Assembly (NCBI RefSeq): GCF_017676385.1
Contig: NZ_JAFFZN010000012.1
Coordinates: forward strand, 62,001-126,000
From: Streptomyces spirodelae
GTDB taxonomy: Bacteria; Actinomycetota; Actinomycetes; Streptomycetales; Streptomycetaceae
Length of the DNA: 64,000 nt
Reading direction: 5' to 3'
The notes under the pieces were generated by a model, which searched no databases, was not told the origin of the DNA, and worked only from the letters and a program-made list of their open reading frames with translations. Made by a program: the position numbers and the translations under genes. Below, one piece after another: positions 24,655 through 33,824 of this stretch (its first letter is position 1; every line of letters begins with the position of its first letter).

Positions 24655-25877
24655 CGGCCCAGGACATGGAAACGGAGGCCGTGGGCACGGAGACCACCGG
24701 GGCCGGGGTGGCGGAGGCGGAGCGGCTGCGCCGCTGGCGGCTGGTACTGGGCGGCGGTGCGGCGGATGGTACCGGCTGCGTGCTGGGCGCCGCCGACAGC
24801 GGGATGGACCGCACCCTGGAGGCTCTCTACGGGGGCGGCGGGCCCGGCGGCAGGGGCACCGGCGGAGCCCAGGGCGGTGGCGGCAGCAGTGGTGCCGGCG
24901 GCGGGCTCGGGGCCTCGGCGCCGCACGTCTCGCGCTGGCTGGGTGACATCCGCACCTACTTCCCCAGCTCCGTCGTGCAGGTGATGCAGCGGGACGCGAT
25001 CGACCGGCTCGGGCTCTCCACGCTGCTGCTGGAGCCGGAGATGCTGGAGGCGGTCGAGCCGGATGTGCACCTGGTGGGCACCCTGCTCTCGCTCAACAAG
25101 GCGATGCCGGAGACCAGCAGGGAGACGGCGCGGGCCGTGGTGCGCAAGGTGGTCGCCGAACTGGAGAAGCGGCTGGCCTCCAGGACCCGCTCGACCCTCA
25201 CCGGCGCGCTCGACCGCTCCGCGAAGGTCAACCGGCCCCGGCACCGGGACATCGACTGGGACCGGACCATCCGCGCCAACCTCAAGAACTATCTGCCCGA
25301 GCACGGCACGATCGTTCCCGAGCGGCTGATCGGATACGGGCGGGCAGCGCAGGCGGTCAAGAAGGACGTCATCCTGTGCATCGACCAGTCCGGCTCGATG
25401 GCGTCCTCCGTGGTCTACGCCTCCGTCTTCGGCGCTGTGCTGGCCTCCATGCGCACGCTCGACACCCGGCTCGTCGTCTTCGACACCAGCGTGGTGGATC
25501 TGACGGACGACCTGGACGACCCCGTGGACGTGCTCTTCGGCACCCAGCTCGGCGGTGGCACGGACATCAACCGGGCGCTGGCCTACTGCCAGTCCCGGAT
25601 CAGCCGCCCCGCCGAGACGGTTGTCGTACTGATCAGCGACCTGTACGAGGGCGGGATACGGCAGGAGATGCTCAAGCGGGTCGCCGCGATGAAGGGGGCC
25701 GGTGTTCAGTTCGTCACCCTCCTCGCCCTGTCCGACGAAGGCGCGCCCTCCTACGACCGCGACCACGCGGCCGCGCTCGCCGCGCTGGGCGCTCCCGCGT
25801 TCGCCTGCACCCCCGACCACTTCCCGGAGGTGATGGCAGCCGCAATCGAAAAGCGCCCCTTGCCGGTCCCGGACTGA
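24651..25877 (+). CDS. VWA domain protein (CoxE/YehP-like)
   Basis: A 408-residue protein overlapping DUF5682 by ATGA. A Gly-rich linker (near 60-85) separates an N-terminal helical domain that includes VSRWLGDIRTYFPSSVVQVMQRDAIDRLGL. The VWA domain has a complete MIDAS metal site: DQSGS (D245, S247, S249), T304 in GGGTDINRAL, and D330 in LISDLYEGG. VWA proteins use this metal to bind a target, and MoxR ATPases typically drive that step. It is the last gene of the operon. E. coli YehP is the counterpart I recall. Confidence 0.9.
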   Translation: MTAQDMETEAVGTETTGAGVAEAERLRRWRLVLGGGAADGTGCVLGAADSGMDRTLEALYGGGGPGGRGTGGAQGGGGSSGAGGGLGASAPHVSRWLGDIRTYFPSSVVQVMQRDAIDRLGLSTLLLEPEMLEAVEPDVHLVGTLLSLNKAMPETSRETARAVVRKVVAELEKRLASRTRSTLTGALDRSAKVNRPRHRDIDWDRTIRANLKNYLPEHGTIVPERLIGYGRAAQAVKKDVILCIDQSGSMASSVVYASVFGAVLASMRTLDTRLVVFDTSVVDLTDDLDDPVDVLFGTQLGGGTDINRALAYCQSRISRPAETVVVLISDLYEGGIRQEMLKRVAAMKGAGVQFVTLLALSDEGAPSYDRDHAAALAALGAPAFACTPDHFPEVMAAAIEKRPLPVPD

Positions 25878-25937
25878 GCCGGCCACGCGCCGTGAGGGGC
25901 GCGGGCTACCCCGCATCAGAGAATGACCGACCTCGCT

Positions 25938-25951
25938 GTGACCGTTGTCAC
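25938..25951. promoter_or_regulatory. Inverted repeat upstream of sucC
   Basis: GTGAC and GTCAC arms flank CGTT, about 150 bases before the sucC GTG. It is a possible operator or small hairpin; no regulator can be named. Confidence 0.35.
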
Positions 25952-26101
25952 CGCGTATGTGTGAGGTGCGATTTAGGCAGCGCACGCACGCAGGGCTAAC
26001 CTGCAAGGCGGACATGCCGCGCGACCCGTGGACGCCGCGGCCCTGCGGCACGCCCACGCTGACAACGACCGCGAGACCACTGATTAAGGGGACGGACGCG
26101 C

Positions 26102-27274
26102 GTGGACCTGTTCGAGTACCAGGCGAGGGACCTCTTCGCCAAGCATGACGTACCGGTGCTGGCCGGTGAAGTCATCGAGACACCTGAGGCGGCGCGCGAG
26201 CTGACCGAGCGGCTCGGCGGCCGGGCTGTCGTCAAGGCGCAGGTCAAGACCGGCGGCCGCGGCAAGGCCGGTGGCGTCAAGCTGGCCTCCGACCCGGCGG
26301 ACGCGGTCGAGAAGGCCGGCCAGATCCTGGGCATGGACATCAAGGGCCACACGGTCCACAAGGTGATGCTCGCCCAGACCGCGGACATCCAGGAGGAGTA
26401 CTACGTCTCCTTCCTGCTGGACCGCACCAACCGCACCTTCCTGGCGATGGCCTCCGTCGAGGGCGGCGTGGAGATCGAGGAGGTCGCGGCCACCAAGCCC
26501 GAGGCGCTGGCCAAGATCCCGGTCGACGCCATCGAGGGCGTGACCGAGGCGAAGGCCCGCGAGATCGCCGAGGCCGCCAAGTTCCCGGCCGAGCTGATCG
26601 ACCAGATCAGCAACGTGCTGGTGAAGCTGTGGGACGTCTTCGTCAAGGAGGACGCCCTCCTCGTCGAGGTCAACCCGCTGGTCAAGACGGCCGACGGCAA
26701 GGTCATCGCGCTGGACGGCAAGGTGTCGCTGGACGCGAACGCCGACTTCCGCCAGCCCGAGCACGAGGCGCTGGAGGACAAGGCGGCGGCCAACCCGCTG
26801 GAGGCGGCGGCCAAGGCCAAGAACCTCAACTACGTCAAGCTGGACGGCCAGGTCGGCATCATCGGCAACGGCGCGGGTCTGGTCATGTCCACCCTCGATG
26901 TGGTGGCGTACGCGGGCGAGGCGCACAACAACGTCAAGCCCGCCAACTTCCTCGACATCGGTGGCGGCGCCTCCGCCGAGGTGATGGCCAACGGCCTGGA
27001 GATCATCCTCGGGGACCCCGACGTCAAGTCGGTCTTCGTGAACGTCTTCGGCGGCATCACCGCCTGCGACGCGGTCGCCAACGGCATCGTGCAGGCGCTC
27101 GAGCTGCTCAAGTCCAAGGGCGAGGACGTCAACAAGCCGCTGGTCGTCCGCCTCGACGGCAACAACGCCGAGCTGGGCCGCAAGATCCTGACCGACGCGG
27201 CGCACCCGCTCGTGCAGCAGGTGGACACCATGGACGGCGCGGCCGACAAGGCCGCCGAGCTGGCCGCCAAGTAA
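26102..27274 (+). CDS. sucC: Succinyl-CoA synthetase beta subunit
   Basis: A 390-residue ATP-grasp subunit of the TCA-cycle enzyme that makes ATP or GTP from succinyl-CoA. It starts at GTG, reading as MDLFEYQARDLFAKHDVPV, the family signature. The nucleotide-binding region contains VVKAQVKTGGRGKAGGVK, and the C-terminal domain has NFLDIGGGASAE and FVNVFGGITACD. sucD follows after 35 bases. Nothing unusual is seen. Confidence 0.98.
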   Translation: MDLFEYQARDLFAKHDVPVLAGEVIETPEAARELTERLGGRAVVKAQVKTGGRGKAGGVKLASDPADAVEKAGQILGMDIKGHTVHKVMLAQTADIQEEYYVSFLLDRTNRTFLAMASVEGGVEIEEVAATKPEALAKIPVDAIEGVTEAKAREIAEAAKFPAELIDQISNVLVKLWDVFVKEDALLVEVNPLVKTADGKVIALDGKVSLDANADFRQPEHEALEDKAAANPLEAAAKAKNLNYVKLDGQVGIIGNGAGLVMSTLDVVAYAGEAHNNVKPANFLDIGGGASAEVMANGLEIILGDPDVKSVFVNVFGGITACDAVANGIVQALELLKSKGEDVNKPLVVRLDGNNAELGRKILTDAAHPLVQQVDTMDGAADKAAELAAK

Positions 27275-27309
27275 GCCCGGACGAGACCGAACGAGGACAT
27301 CGACACACC

Positions 27310-28212
27310 ATGGCTATCTTCCTCACCAAGGAGAGCAAGGTCATCGTCCAGGGGATGACCGGCTCGGAGGGCCAGAAGCACACCAAGCGGATGCTGGCCT
27401 CCGGCACCAACATCGTCGGCGGTGTGAACCCGCGCAAGGCGGGCACGACCGTTGACTTCGACGGCACCGAGGTGCCCGTCTTCGGCGGCGTCAAGGAGGC
27501 CATGGAGGCCACCGGCGCCGACGTCACCGTGATTTTCGTCCCGCCGAAGTTCACCAAGGACGCCGTGATCGAGGCGGTCGACGCCGGGATCGGCCTCGCC
27601 GTCGTGATCACCGAGGGCATCGCCGTCCACGACACCGCCTACTTCTGGGACTACGCCACCCAGAAGGGCGCTGCGTCTGATGGAAAGCAGGGGACACGGA
27701 TCGTCGGCCCGAACTGCCCGGGTCTGATCACCCCCGGCCAGTCGAACGCCGGCATCATCCCGTCCGACATCACCAAGCCGGGCCGCATCGGCCTGGTCTC
27801 CAAGTCGGGCACGCTGACGTACCAGATGATGTACGAGCTGCGCGACATCGGCTTCTCGACCTGCGTCGGCATCGGCGGTGACCCGGTCATCGGCACCACG
27901 CACATCGACGCCCTCAAGGCGTTCGAGGCCGACCCGGACACCGACCTGATCGTCATGATCGGTGAGATCGGTGGTGACGCGGAGGAGCGCGCGGCCGACT
28001 TCATCAAGGAGAACGTGACCAAGCCGGTCGTCGGCTACGTCGCGGGCTTCACCGCTCCGGAGGGCAAGACCATGGGCCACGCCGGCGCCATCGTCTCCGG
28101 CTCCTCCGGCACCGCGCAGGCGAAGAAGGAGGCCCTGGAGGCCGCGGGCGTGAAGGTCGGCAAGACCCCGTCCGAGACCGCGCGGCTCGCGCGGGAGCGC
28201 CTCAGCGCGTGA
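27310..28212 (+). CDS. sucD: Succinyl-CoA synthetase alpha subunit
   Basis: A 300-residue subunit carrying the CoA-binding Rossmann fold (VIVQGMTGSEGQKHTKRML) and the active-site His in KTMGHAGAIVSGSSG, which is phosphorylated during catalysis. VGPNCPGLITPGQ and IGLVSKSGTLTYQM are conserved. It forms the TCA-cycle enzyme with SucC, encoded 35 bases upstream. Start ATG at 27310; length is standard. Confidence 0.98.
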   Translation: MAIFLTKESKVIVQGMTGSEGQKHTKRMLASGTNIVGGVNPRKAGTTVDFDGTEVPVFGGVKEAMEATGADVTVIFVPPKFTKDAVIEAVDAGIGLAVVITEGIAVHDTAYFWDYATQKGAASDGKQGTRIVGPNCPGLITPGQSNAGIIPSDITKPGRIGLVSKSGTLTYQMMYELRDIGFSTCVGIGGDPVIGTTHIDALKAFEADPDTDLIVMIGEIGGDAEERAADFIKENVTKPVVGYVAGFTAPEGKTMGHAGAIVSGSSGTAQAKKEALEAAGVKVGKTPSETARLARERLSA

Positions 28213-28232
28213 TGCGTGCCCGCACGCCGGCG

Positions 28233-28292
28233 CCTGGCACCTGACGTCTGGTGGGCCTGGCGTCCGGCGTCCGGCGGGCGTCAGGTGCCTGG
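28233..28292 (+). terminator. Hairpin after sucCD, in a repeat-rich spacer
   Basis: GGCACCTGACG (28236-28246) pairs with CGTCAGGTGCC (28279-28289). The loop and flanks are made of short TGGCGTCCGGCG-type repeats. It likely terminates sucCD against the convergent sigma-like gene. Confidence 0.6.
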
Positions 28293-28373
28293 TGCCCGGT
28301 GCTTGGCGTCTGAGTGAGCGCTCGCGCGTCGGCTGAGCGTCCGATGGGCCCGTACCCTCCGGGGGCGGGCCCG

Positions 28374-29948
28374 TCAGCCGTTCGGGGCGCGGTACCCGGG
28401 CGGCTGGAAGTCGCGCAGGTTGCCGCGCTCGTTGGTGGAGCGGAGCTGGGGCAGGTAGGCGTGGCCTGGACCGCCGGCGGGTTTCCGGTACGTACGTTCG
28501 GCCTTGCTCTCGTCACTCGTACGAGTGGTGACGGGGCTCTCGCGCGTTCCCGAGGCCATGCCCGTTCCCGGGGGCGTACCTGTTCGCGGGGGCGTACCCG
28601 TTCCCGGGGCCGTGCCTGGGAACAGGACCGCACCGGCGTTCGGTCCGCCCGGCAGCGTGGCGGGTGCGAAGGTGCGTGACGGGGCCCGAACGGGCTTGTC
28701 CGCCGGGCCGTCGCCGGTCTCGGCCGTCAGGAGCGCGAGAGTCGTCGCCGTCGCCACCGTCGCCGTCAGACCGATCGAGGCGCGGGTCCACAGCCGCGTC
28801 GTACGGAGACTGCTGCGGCGCACCAGCTGTGGCGGCATAGGGCGTACCGGCTGCGCGGCGGCGAGCTCGCGCAGCGCGTGTGCCAGTACCGCACCGCGCT
28901 GTCGCCGTGGTGCCCGCGCCAGCCGTGGCCAGCACTCCTCCAGTGCCGCCCGCCCGTGCGTGACCCGGCCTGCCGCCGCCTCGGTGCTGCACTCCACCTC
29001 GGCGGCCGTCTCCTGCAATGTCAGTCCCAGCCCGTAGTGCAGCAGCAGCGCGGCGCGGTAGCTGCGCGGCAGCCCCAGGAACGCCTCCAGCACGGCCCGG
29101 TGCTCCGGTGCGCCCTGGTACGTCTGCGGCCTGCGGTGCCGAGGGTGGAACTGGTGCCAGGGGGAGAGCGCGTACTCGTACACCGTCGCTCGCACCGTGC
29201 GCGTGGGCTCGCGCTCCGCCAGGACCTTCGGCCAGTGCTGCCATGCCTGGTGGAACGCCCAGCGAACGGCTCGTTCGGCCACTCGGCGGTGCCCGCTCAG
29301 CACAAGCGCCTGCCGGCTCAGCGCCCGCGCCTGCCACCGGTAGAGCTCGTCGAATGCCTCGACCGGATCGTCGGGCAGCGCCGTGCGCTGCCTGGCCGAC
29401 CCCACGAAGTCCTCGACCGGACCCGGCACCGTCTCGACGACCTCGACCCACGGCTCCGGCTCACCGCGCGGGGCGGGCGCCGGCACCCGTGGCGCCGAGC
29501 CTGACCCCGGCTGCCCTTCGCTGCGCGGGGCAGGCGCGTCCAGCACGTCCACACCCTGCGGCGCGTCAGAGGCATCCGCCGCCTCGGCTCCGTCAGCCGC
29601 AGCCGCGTCAGCCTCCTCAGCCGCGTCCGGCGGGGTCTCATCCGGGAGCGTTTCCGAGTCCGCACCCGGTGCGTTTGCCGTTTCCGGTGCCGTTTCCGGT
29701 GCCGTTTCCGGTGTCGTTTCCGGTGTCGTTTTTGGTGCTGTTTCCGGTGGTGTATCCGGTGCGGCCGCCATCTCTGGTTCTTCGGGTGCGTCCGGCTCGC
29801 TCGACGGCGCGTCCGGTGCCTCTTTCGCCTCTGGAGCGGCCTGGGCGGAAGGGGCGTCAGAGTCTGCGCGAGCACGGCGCTTCGCCGCACTCGCGGTCGC
29901 GTCGGCAGAGGCGGAAGAAAGTTGCATAGCCCATAGCTTGTGCGACAC
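28374..29948 (-). CDS. Membrane-anchored sigma-70-like (ECF-type) protein
   Basis: Up to 524 residues. The first 190 are Ala/Glu/Pro-rich with PETAPKTTPETTPET repeats. A sigma region 2-like helix set (FDELYRWQARALSRQALVLSGHRRVAERAVRWAF) and a region 4-like helix-turn-helix (FLGLPRSYRAALLLHYGLGLTLQETAAEVECSTEAAAGRV) follow. Then come a membrane segment (TRASIGLTATVATATTLALLTA) and a Thr/Gly/Pro-rich tail with TGTPPRTGTPPGTG repeats. Start is GTG 29948 or ATG 29927; neither has a clear ribosome site. A sigma-like factor with a transmembrane tail is unusual; it may be released by proteolysis or act as a membrane-bound regulator. Confidence 0.75.
   Translation of the reverse strand: MSHKLWAMQLSSASADATASAAKRRARADSDAPSAQAAPEAKEAPDAPSSEPDAPEEPEMAAAPDTPPETAPKTTPETTPETAPETAPETANAPGADSETLPDETPPDAAEEADAAAADGAEAADASDAPQGVDVLDAPAPRSEGQPGSGSAPRVPAPAPRGEPEPWVEVVETVPGPVEDFVGSARQRTALPDDPVEAFDELYRWQARALSRQALVLSGHRRVAERAVRWAFHQAWQHWPKVLAEREPTRTVRATVYEYALSPWHQFHPRHRRPQTYQGAPEHRAVLEAFLGLPRSYRAALLLHYGLGLTLQETAAEVECSTEAAAGRVTHGRAALEECWPRLARAPRRQRGAVLAHALRELAAAQPVRPMPPQLVRRSSLRTTRLWTRASIGLTATVATATTLALLTAETGDGPADKPVRAPSRTFAPATLPGGPNAGAVLFPGTAPGTGTPPRTGTPPGTGMASGTRESPVTTRTSDESKAERTYRKPAGGPGHAYLPQLRSTNERGNLRDFQPPGYRAPNG
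29690..29757 (-). repeat. In-frame repeats in the sigma-like gene
   Basis: Units of about 12 bases (ggtgccgtttcc type) encode the PETA/PETT repeats of the N-terminal low-complexity region. Confidence 0.75.
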
Positions 29949-29995
29949 AGCGACAAAATGCCTGCTACTAGGGCAAAACGGGTGTTCTTGGCAGC

Positions 29996-31756
29996 ATGGC
30001 GCCCGTGAGCCAAGTGACGCACCGCGGTCCGCCGTTGTCCTCGGGCCGTGGCCACCCCCGCCCCCTGCCCCTCACCAGCGGCTGGTTGCTGGGCGGCGCC
30101 GTGGCCGCCGGGCTCGGGCTCGGCGCGTTCGCCGTCGTCGTCCTGCTGCTGTGGACCGTCTCGCCGTACCCCGACAGCGGGGCCGGTGGAGCCCTGCGTA
30201 CGGCGGCGGACCTGTGGTTGCTGGCGCACGGCACGCATCTCGTACGGCACGAGACGCTGTCCGGTGCGGCGGCACCCGTGGGAGTGACGCCGTTGCTGCT
30301 GACGGCGGTACCCGTGTGGCTGCTGTGGCGCGCCACGCGCGAGGGGCTGGACGCACGGCTCACCGCGGACGACGACGAGTACGGGCCGCTCGCCGTCGCG
30401 GGCTGGGTGTCGGGCGGCTATCTCCTCGTCACCGCGGCGGCGGTCGCCTATGCGTCCGACAGCCCGATCGAGGCCGATCCCGTCAGCACGATGTGGCGAC
30501 TGCCGCTGTTCGTCGTCGTGATGACCGGGCTGTGCGCGGCCTACGGTGCGCCGAACCGTTCGGGGGCGCCTGCCGCCTGGGCGGCTGCTCTCACCGCTCG
30601 GCTGCCGGAGACGGCCAGGGCCGGGCTCAGAGCACTGCGCGGACACCTCACCCGGGACCGTGTCGCCGTCGCCGTCCAGGCGGCCGGTGCGGCGACCGTG
30701 GTCCTGTGTACCGGAGGAGCCGCGCTGCTCGCCGGTTCCCTCCTGTGGAACGTGCAGGCGGTGTTCGGTGCCTTCCCGGAGCTCTCGAACAGTGTCTCGG
30801 GTCATCTCGGCGTTCTGCTGCTCACGGCCGCGCTGCTGCCCAACGCGGTGCTCTGGGCCACCTCGTACGGCCTTGGGCCAGGCTTCACGCTGGGTGCCGA
30901 CAGCATCGCCGCTCCGGCCGCAACGACGGCAATGCCGCAGCTGCCCCCGTTCCCGCTGCTGGCCACCGTTCCGGACGAGGGCACCGGCGGCGCTCTCGGA
31001 TGGTGCCTGGCGGGTGTGGTCCCGCTGCTGGGCGGCCTGATCTGCGGCTGGTGGGTGGGCCGCTCGGAGGCCGCCGTCGGCGCCGGACCGGACACAGCTC
31101 ACCGCAGGACCGGCAGCCGGCGCGCCGTCGTGGTGTCGGTGCCGCTCGCCGCGGTGCTGTGCGGCGCCGTGCTGGCGCTGCTCACCGCGTCCGCGAGCGG
31201 CCCGCTCGGCAACGAGGCGCTCGCGCACCTGGGCCCCCGCTGGTGGCAGACCGGCGCCGCCGCGTGCGGGTGGCTGCTCGTCGTCGGCCTGCCGACCGCC
31301 CTGTGGGTCCGCTGGTGGACGCGGCGCAACGCGCACCGGTCGGCACTCCTCGCCGCGCTGATGGCGGCGGTGGCCGCACCAACCGAGGAGGAGAGCGGCC
31401 CCGACCCCGCCTGGCACACGGACGAGGCCCGCCGCGAGCGCTGGACCGCGATGAAGGCGGCTTCCGGCGGCCTGATGCCCGCCTTCGAGCCGCCCGACCC
31501 GGCGGACGACGGGCCCGAGGCGGATTCCGAGTCCGAGCCCGAGTCCGAGCCCGAGTCCGAGCCCGAGTCCGAGCCCGAGTCCGAGCCCGAGTCCGAGCCC
31601 GAGCCGGAGCCCGGGTCCGAGCCCTCGGCCCCATCCGGTTCCGGACCCACCCCGCAAGCCGGCCCTGAACCCGCCCCCGAACCGCGCCCGGAGTCCGGCC
31701 CCGACCCCGACCTCAGCCCCGCCCCCGAACCCGACCCCGCGAACGTCAGCGCCTAG
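29996..31756 (+). CDS. perM: PerM-like membrane protein (DUF6350)
   Basis: A 586-residue integral membrane protein with about nine to ten hydrophobic helices between residues 30 and 455. The last 115 residues are a charged tail with SESEPESEPE repeats. DUF6350 members include mycobacterial PerM, which supports cell division, and are encoded beside purN-purH as here. The gene diverges from the sigma-like gene across 47 bases. Homologues lack a tail of this kind as far as I recall. Confidence 0.8.
   Translation: MAPVSQVTHRGPPLSSGRGHPRPLPLTSGWLLGGAVAAGLGLGAFAVVVLLLWTVSPYPDSGAGGALRTAADLWLLAHGTHLVRHETLSGAAAPVGVTPLLLTAVPVWLLWRATREGLDARLTADDDEYGPLAVAGWVSGGYLLVTAAAVAYASDSPIEADPVSTMWRLPLFVVVMTGLCAAYGAPNRSGAPAAWAAALTARLPETARAGLRALRGHLTRDRVAVAVQAAGAATVVLCTGGAALLAGSLLWNVQAVFGAFPELSNSVSGHLGVLLLTAALLPNAVLWATSYGLGPGFTLGADSIAAPAATTAMPQLPPFPLLATVPDEGTGGALGWCLAGVVPLLGGLICGWWVGRSEAAVGAGPDTAHRRTGSRRAVVVSVPLAAVLCGAVLALLTASASGPLGNEALAHLGPRWWQTGAAACGWLLVVGLPTALWVRWWTRRNAHRSALLAALMAAVAAPTEEESGPDPAWHTDEARRERWTAMKAASGGLMPAFEPPDPADDGPEADSESEPESEPESEPESEPESEPESEPEPEPGSEPSAPSGSGPTPQAGPEPAPEPRPESGPDPDLSPAPEPDPANVSA
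31529..31600 (+). repeat. Six 12-bp tandem repeats in the perM tail
   Basis: Six exact or near-exact copies of gagtccgagccc encode alternating ESEP units. The reading frame stays open, so copy number could vary without breaking the gene. Confidence 0.9.
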
Positions 31757-31851
31757 ACATGCGGCAGGAAGACCCCTGGGAAGGCGGCCCCAGCAGCCCC
31801 GACGGCCCCAGCAACTCCAGCGCCCTCAGCGGCCCCGGCCGCAACGTCAGC

Positions 31852-32913
31852 TCAGCGGTCTTCCAGGAACGGCCGCAGGTCCTTGGGCAGGTGCCGTTTG
31901 CAGTCGTCGCGGGAGGACTGGGTCAGCGCGTCGTTCTGGCAGGTGTAGAAGTCGCTGTAGACGAATTGGAGCGCGAACGTCGCCGCCACGATCGTCAGCG
32001 TCAGGCCGGCGGTGACCAGCCCGCCGATGGCCGCTGTCCGCTTGGCCTTGTCCGCCTGCGCCGGTGTCACAGCGAGCGGGATCGGGGACCGGCCGCCGCC
32101 CGCTCCTTCGCGGGTGTCGGCGGCACCCTCCCCCTCGGCCGCACGGGAGGTGCCCGCGACGTCCTCCGCGGTCGCGGCTGTACCACGGCGTCCGCGCTTG
32201 TCGTTGTTGCTCCCCTTCTCCCGCACGGACTTGGGCAGCTTGCCGCGCAGCGCGTTGATGCCCCAGTACAGCGAGAGCGCTCCGAGCAGCAGGGCGACCT
32301 GCGGCACGCTCAGCAGGGCGAAGAAAAGGCCCCAGATACCGGCGTGCAGGGAGTAGCGGGCGTGCCGTTGGAGGGGATCGGTGGGGTCCCAGCGCATACC
32401 GCGTGTGCCACCGGGTCCTGCCGGTCCGCCAGGCCCACCCGGGCCGCCCTGGCCCCGGCCGCCGCTGCCCTGTCCCGCGCCACCGCCGTTGCCGCCGCCC
32501 GCGCGGTCCGGTCCGCCGCCGAAGCCGCCACCGTGCCGCCCAGGCTGTCGGCTGCTCCACTGGCTGCCCCACGCCGACGGCTGCTGCTCACCGTCCGAGG
32601 AGCCGGAATCATCGCCTCCGCCGACCCCGGCGCCCTTGCCGTCGCCGCCGTCGCCCCCGCCGTTCCCGCTCCCGTGCGCGTTCCCGTCGTCGCTGCCGCC
32701 ACCGCTGCCGGACGCCCCGCCCGGCCCTCCCGAACCACTCGACCCCCCGGAGCGGGATGAGCGTGACGAATCAGACGAATCGCGCGAACCGGACGCCCCG
32801 AAGACTCGCGGCTCCCACGGCTGGTCCGGCTGCCCCTCCGGCGGTGGCGCGAAGGGGTTGTCCTCGCGGGAGGAGCTGTCGGATGCGGCCGCACGGCGGC
32901 GTCGGTCGGTCAT
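31852..32913 (-). CDS. Gly/Ser-rich membrane protein
   Basis: A 353-residue protein. ATG at 32913 begins MTDRRRRAAASDSSSREDNPFAPPPEGQPDQPWEP. Residues about 40-165 are Gly/Ser-rich low complexity. Two membrane segments follow (IWGLFFALLSVPQVALLLGALSLYWGINAL and a helix from GGLVTAGLTLTIVAATFALQFV), separated by a basic and acidic loop. A short outside tail with two Cys (FYTCQNDALTQSSRDDCKRHLP) ends the protein. It is conserved next to purN in Streptomyces as far as I recall. The function is unknown. Confidence 0.75.
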   Translation of the reverse strand: MTDRRRRAAASDSSSREDNPFAPPPEGQPDQPWEPRVFGASGSRDSSDSSRSSRSGGSSGSGGPGGASGSGGGSDDGNAHGSGNGGGDGGDGKGAGVGGGDDSGSSDGEQQPSAWGSQWSSRQPGRHGGGFGGGPDRAGGGNGGGAGQGSGGRGQGGPGGPGGPAGPGGTRGMRWDPTDPLQRHARYSLHAGIWGLFFALLSVPQVALLLGALSLYWGINALRGKLPKSVREKGSNNDKRGRRGTAATAEDVAGTSRAAEGEGAADTREGAGGGRSPIPLAVTPAQADKAKRTAAIGGLVTAGLTLTIVAATFALQFVYSDFYTCQNDALTQSSRDDCKRHLPKDLRPFLEDR

Positions 32914-33161
32914 CTGGTGTGTGTCTTCCTCATCGCTTCCGCGTCGGTTCCACGGCCCTGCGGCCCCCCAGCCCCCGCAGGAGCCCGAGGAGACCGTGTC
33001 CCTGACGCTACCTTCCGCGTGCGCCCCCGTCCCGTGGGGGCGGTTTCGAGTGCCGGTATCGTTGCCGACGGTCGGACGCTTCGTAGAGTTCCCCGGAATC
33101 CTCGGGTCCACGTACTTGTACGACCACACAATTCCGTCTCCCCTCGAGAGAGAGCCCCGTC

Positions 33162-33824
33162 GTGGACGCGCAGTCCTTCCGTCCCGTCGCCCCCGTGCGC
33201 CTTGTCGTCCTGGTGTCCGGTTCCGGCACGAACCTCCAGGCGCTGATCGACGCCGCTGCCGACCCGGCACTCGACACCCCGTACGAAATCGTCGCCGTCG
33301 GGGCCGACCGGAGCGGTATCGAGGGGCTGGCGCGGGCCGAGCGGGCCGGGATTCCGACGTACGTGTGCCGGGCCAAGGACCACGGCAGCCGCGAGGAGTG
33401 GGACGCGGCGCTCGCCGAGGCGACGGCCGCGCACGCGCCGGACCTGGTGGTCTCCGCGGGCTTCATGAAGGTGGTCGGCAGCAGCTTCCTGGCGCGGTTC
33501 GGCGGGCGGTTCCTCAACACCCACCCCGCGCTGCTCCCCAGTTTTCCCGGTGCTCACGGCGTACGCGACGCGCTCGCGTACGGCGCGAAGGTGACCGGGT
33601 GCACCGTCCACTTCGTCGACGACGGCGTCGACACCGGACCCGTCATCGCGCAGCGCGCCGTCGAGGTCAGGGACGAGGACTACAACGACGAGGGTGTCGC
33701 CCTGCACGAGCGGATCAAGGAAGTCGAGCGACGGCTGCTCGTCGAGGTCGTGGTGCGCATCGCACGCCACGGCTACACGCTCGAGGGGCCGAACATGAGA
33801 AGGGTACGACTGGGTCATGAGTGA
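33162..33824 (+). CDS. purN: Phosphoribosylglycinamide formyltransferase
   Basis: A 220-residue enzyme of de novo purine synthesis that formylates GAR using 10-formyl-THF. The family motifs are VSGSGTNLQALIDA near the start, FLNTHPALLPSFPGAHG with the catalytic Asn and His, and FVDDGVDTGPVIAQ with the catalytic Asp. The start is GTG, with GAGAGAGAG upstream. The stop overlaps the purH start by eight bases. folD further right in the window supplies the one-carbon cofactor. Confidence 0.97.
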   Translation: MDAQSFRPVAPVRLVVLVSGSGTNLQALIDAAADPALDTPYEIVAVGADRSGIEGLARAERAGIPTYVCRAKDHGSREEWDAALAEATAAHAPDLVVSAGFMKVVGSSFLARFGGRFLNTHPALLPSFPGAHGVRDALAYGAKVTGCTVHFVDDGVDTGPVIAQRAVEVRDEDYNDEGVALHERIKEVERRLLVEVVVRIARHGYTLEGPNMRRVRLGHE

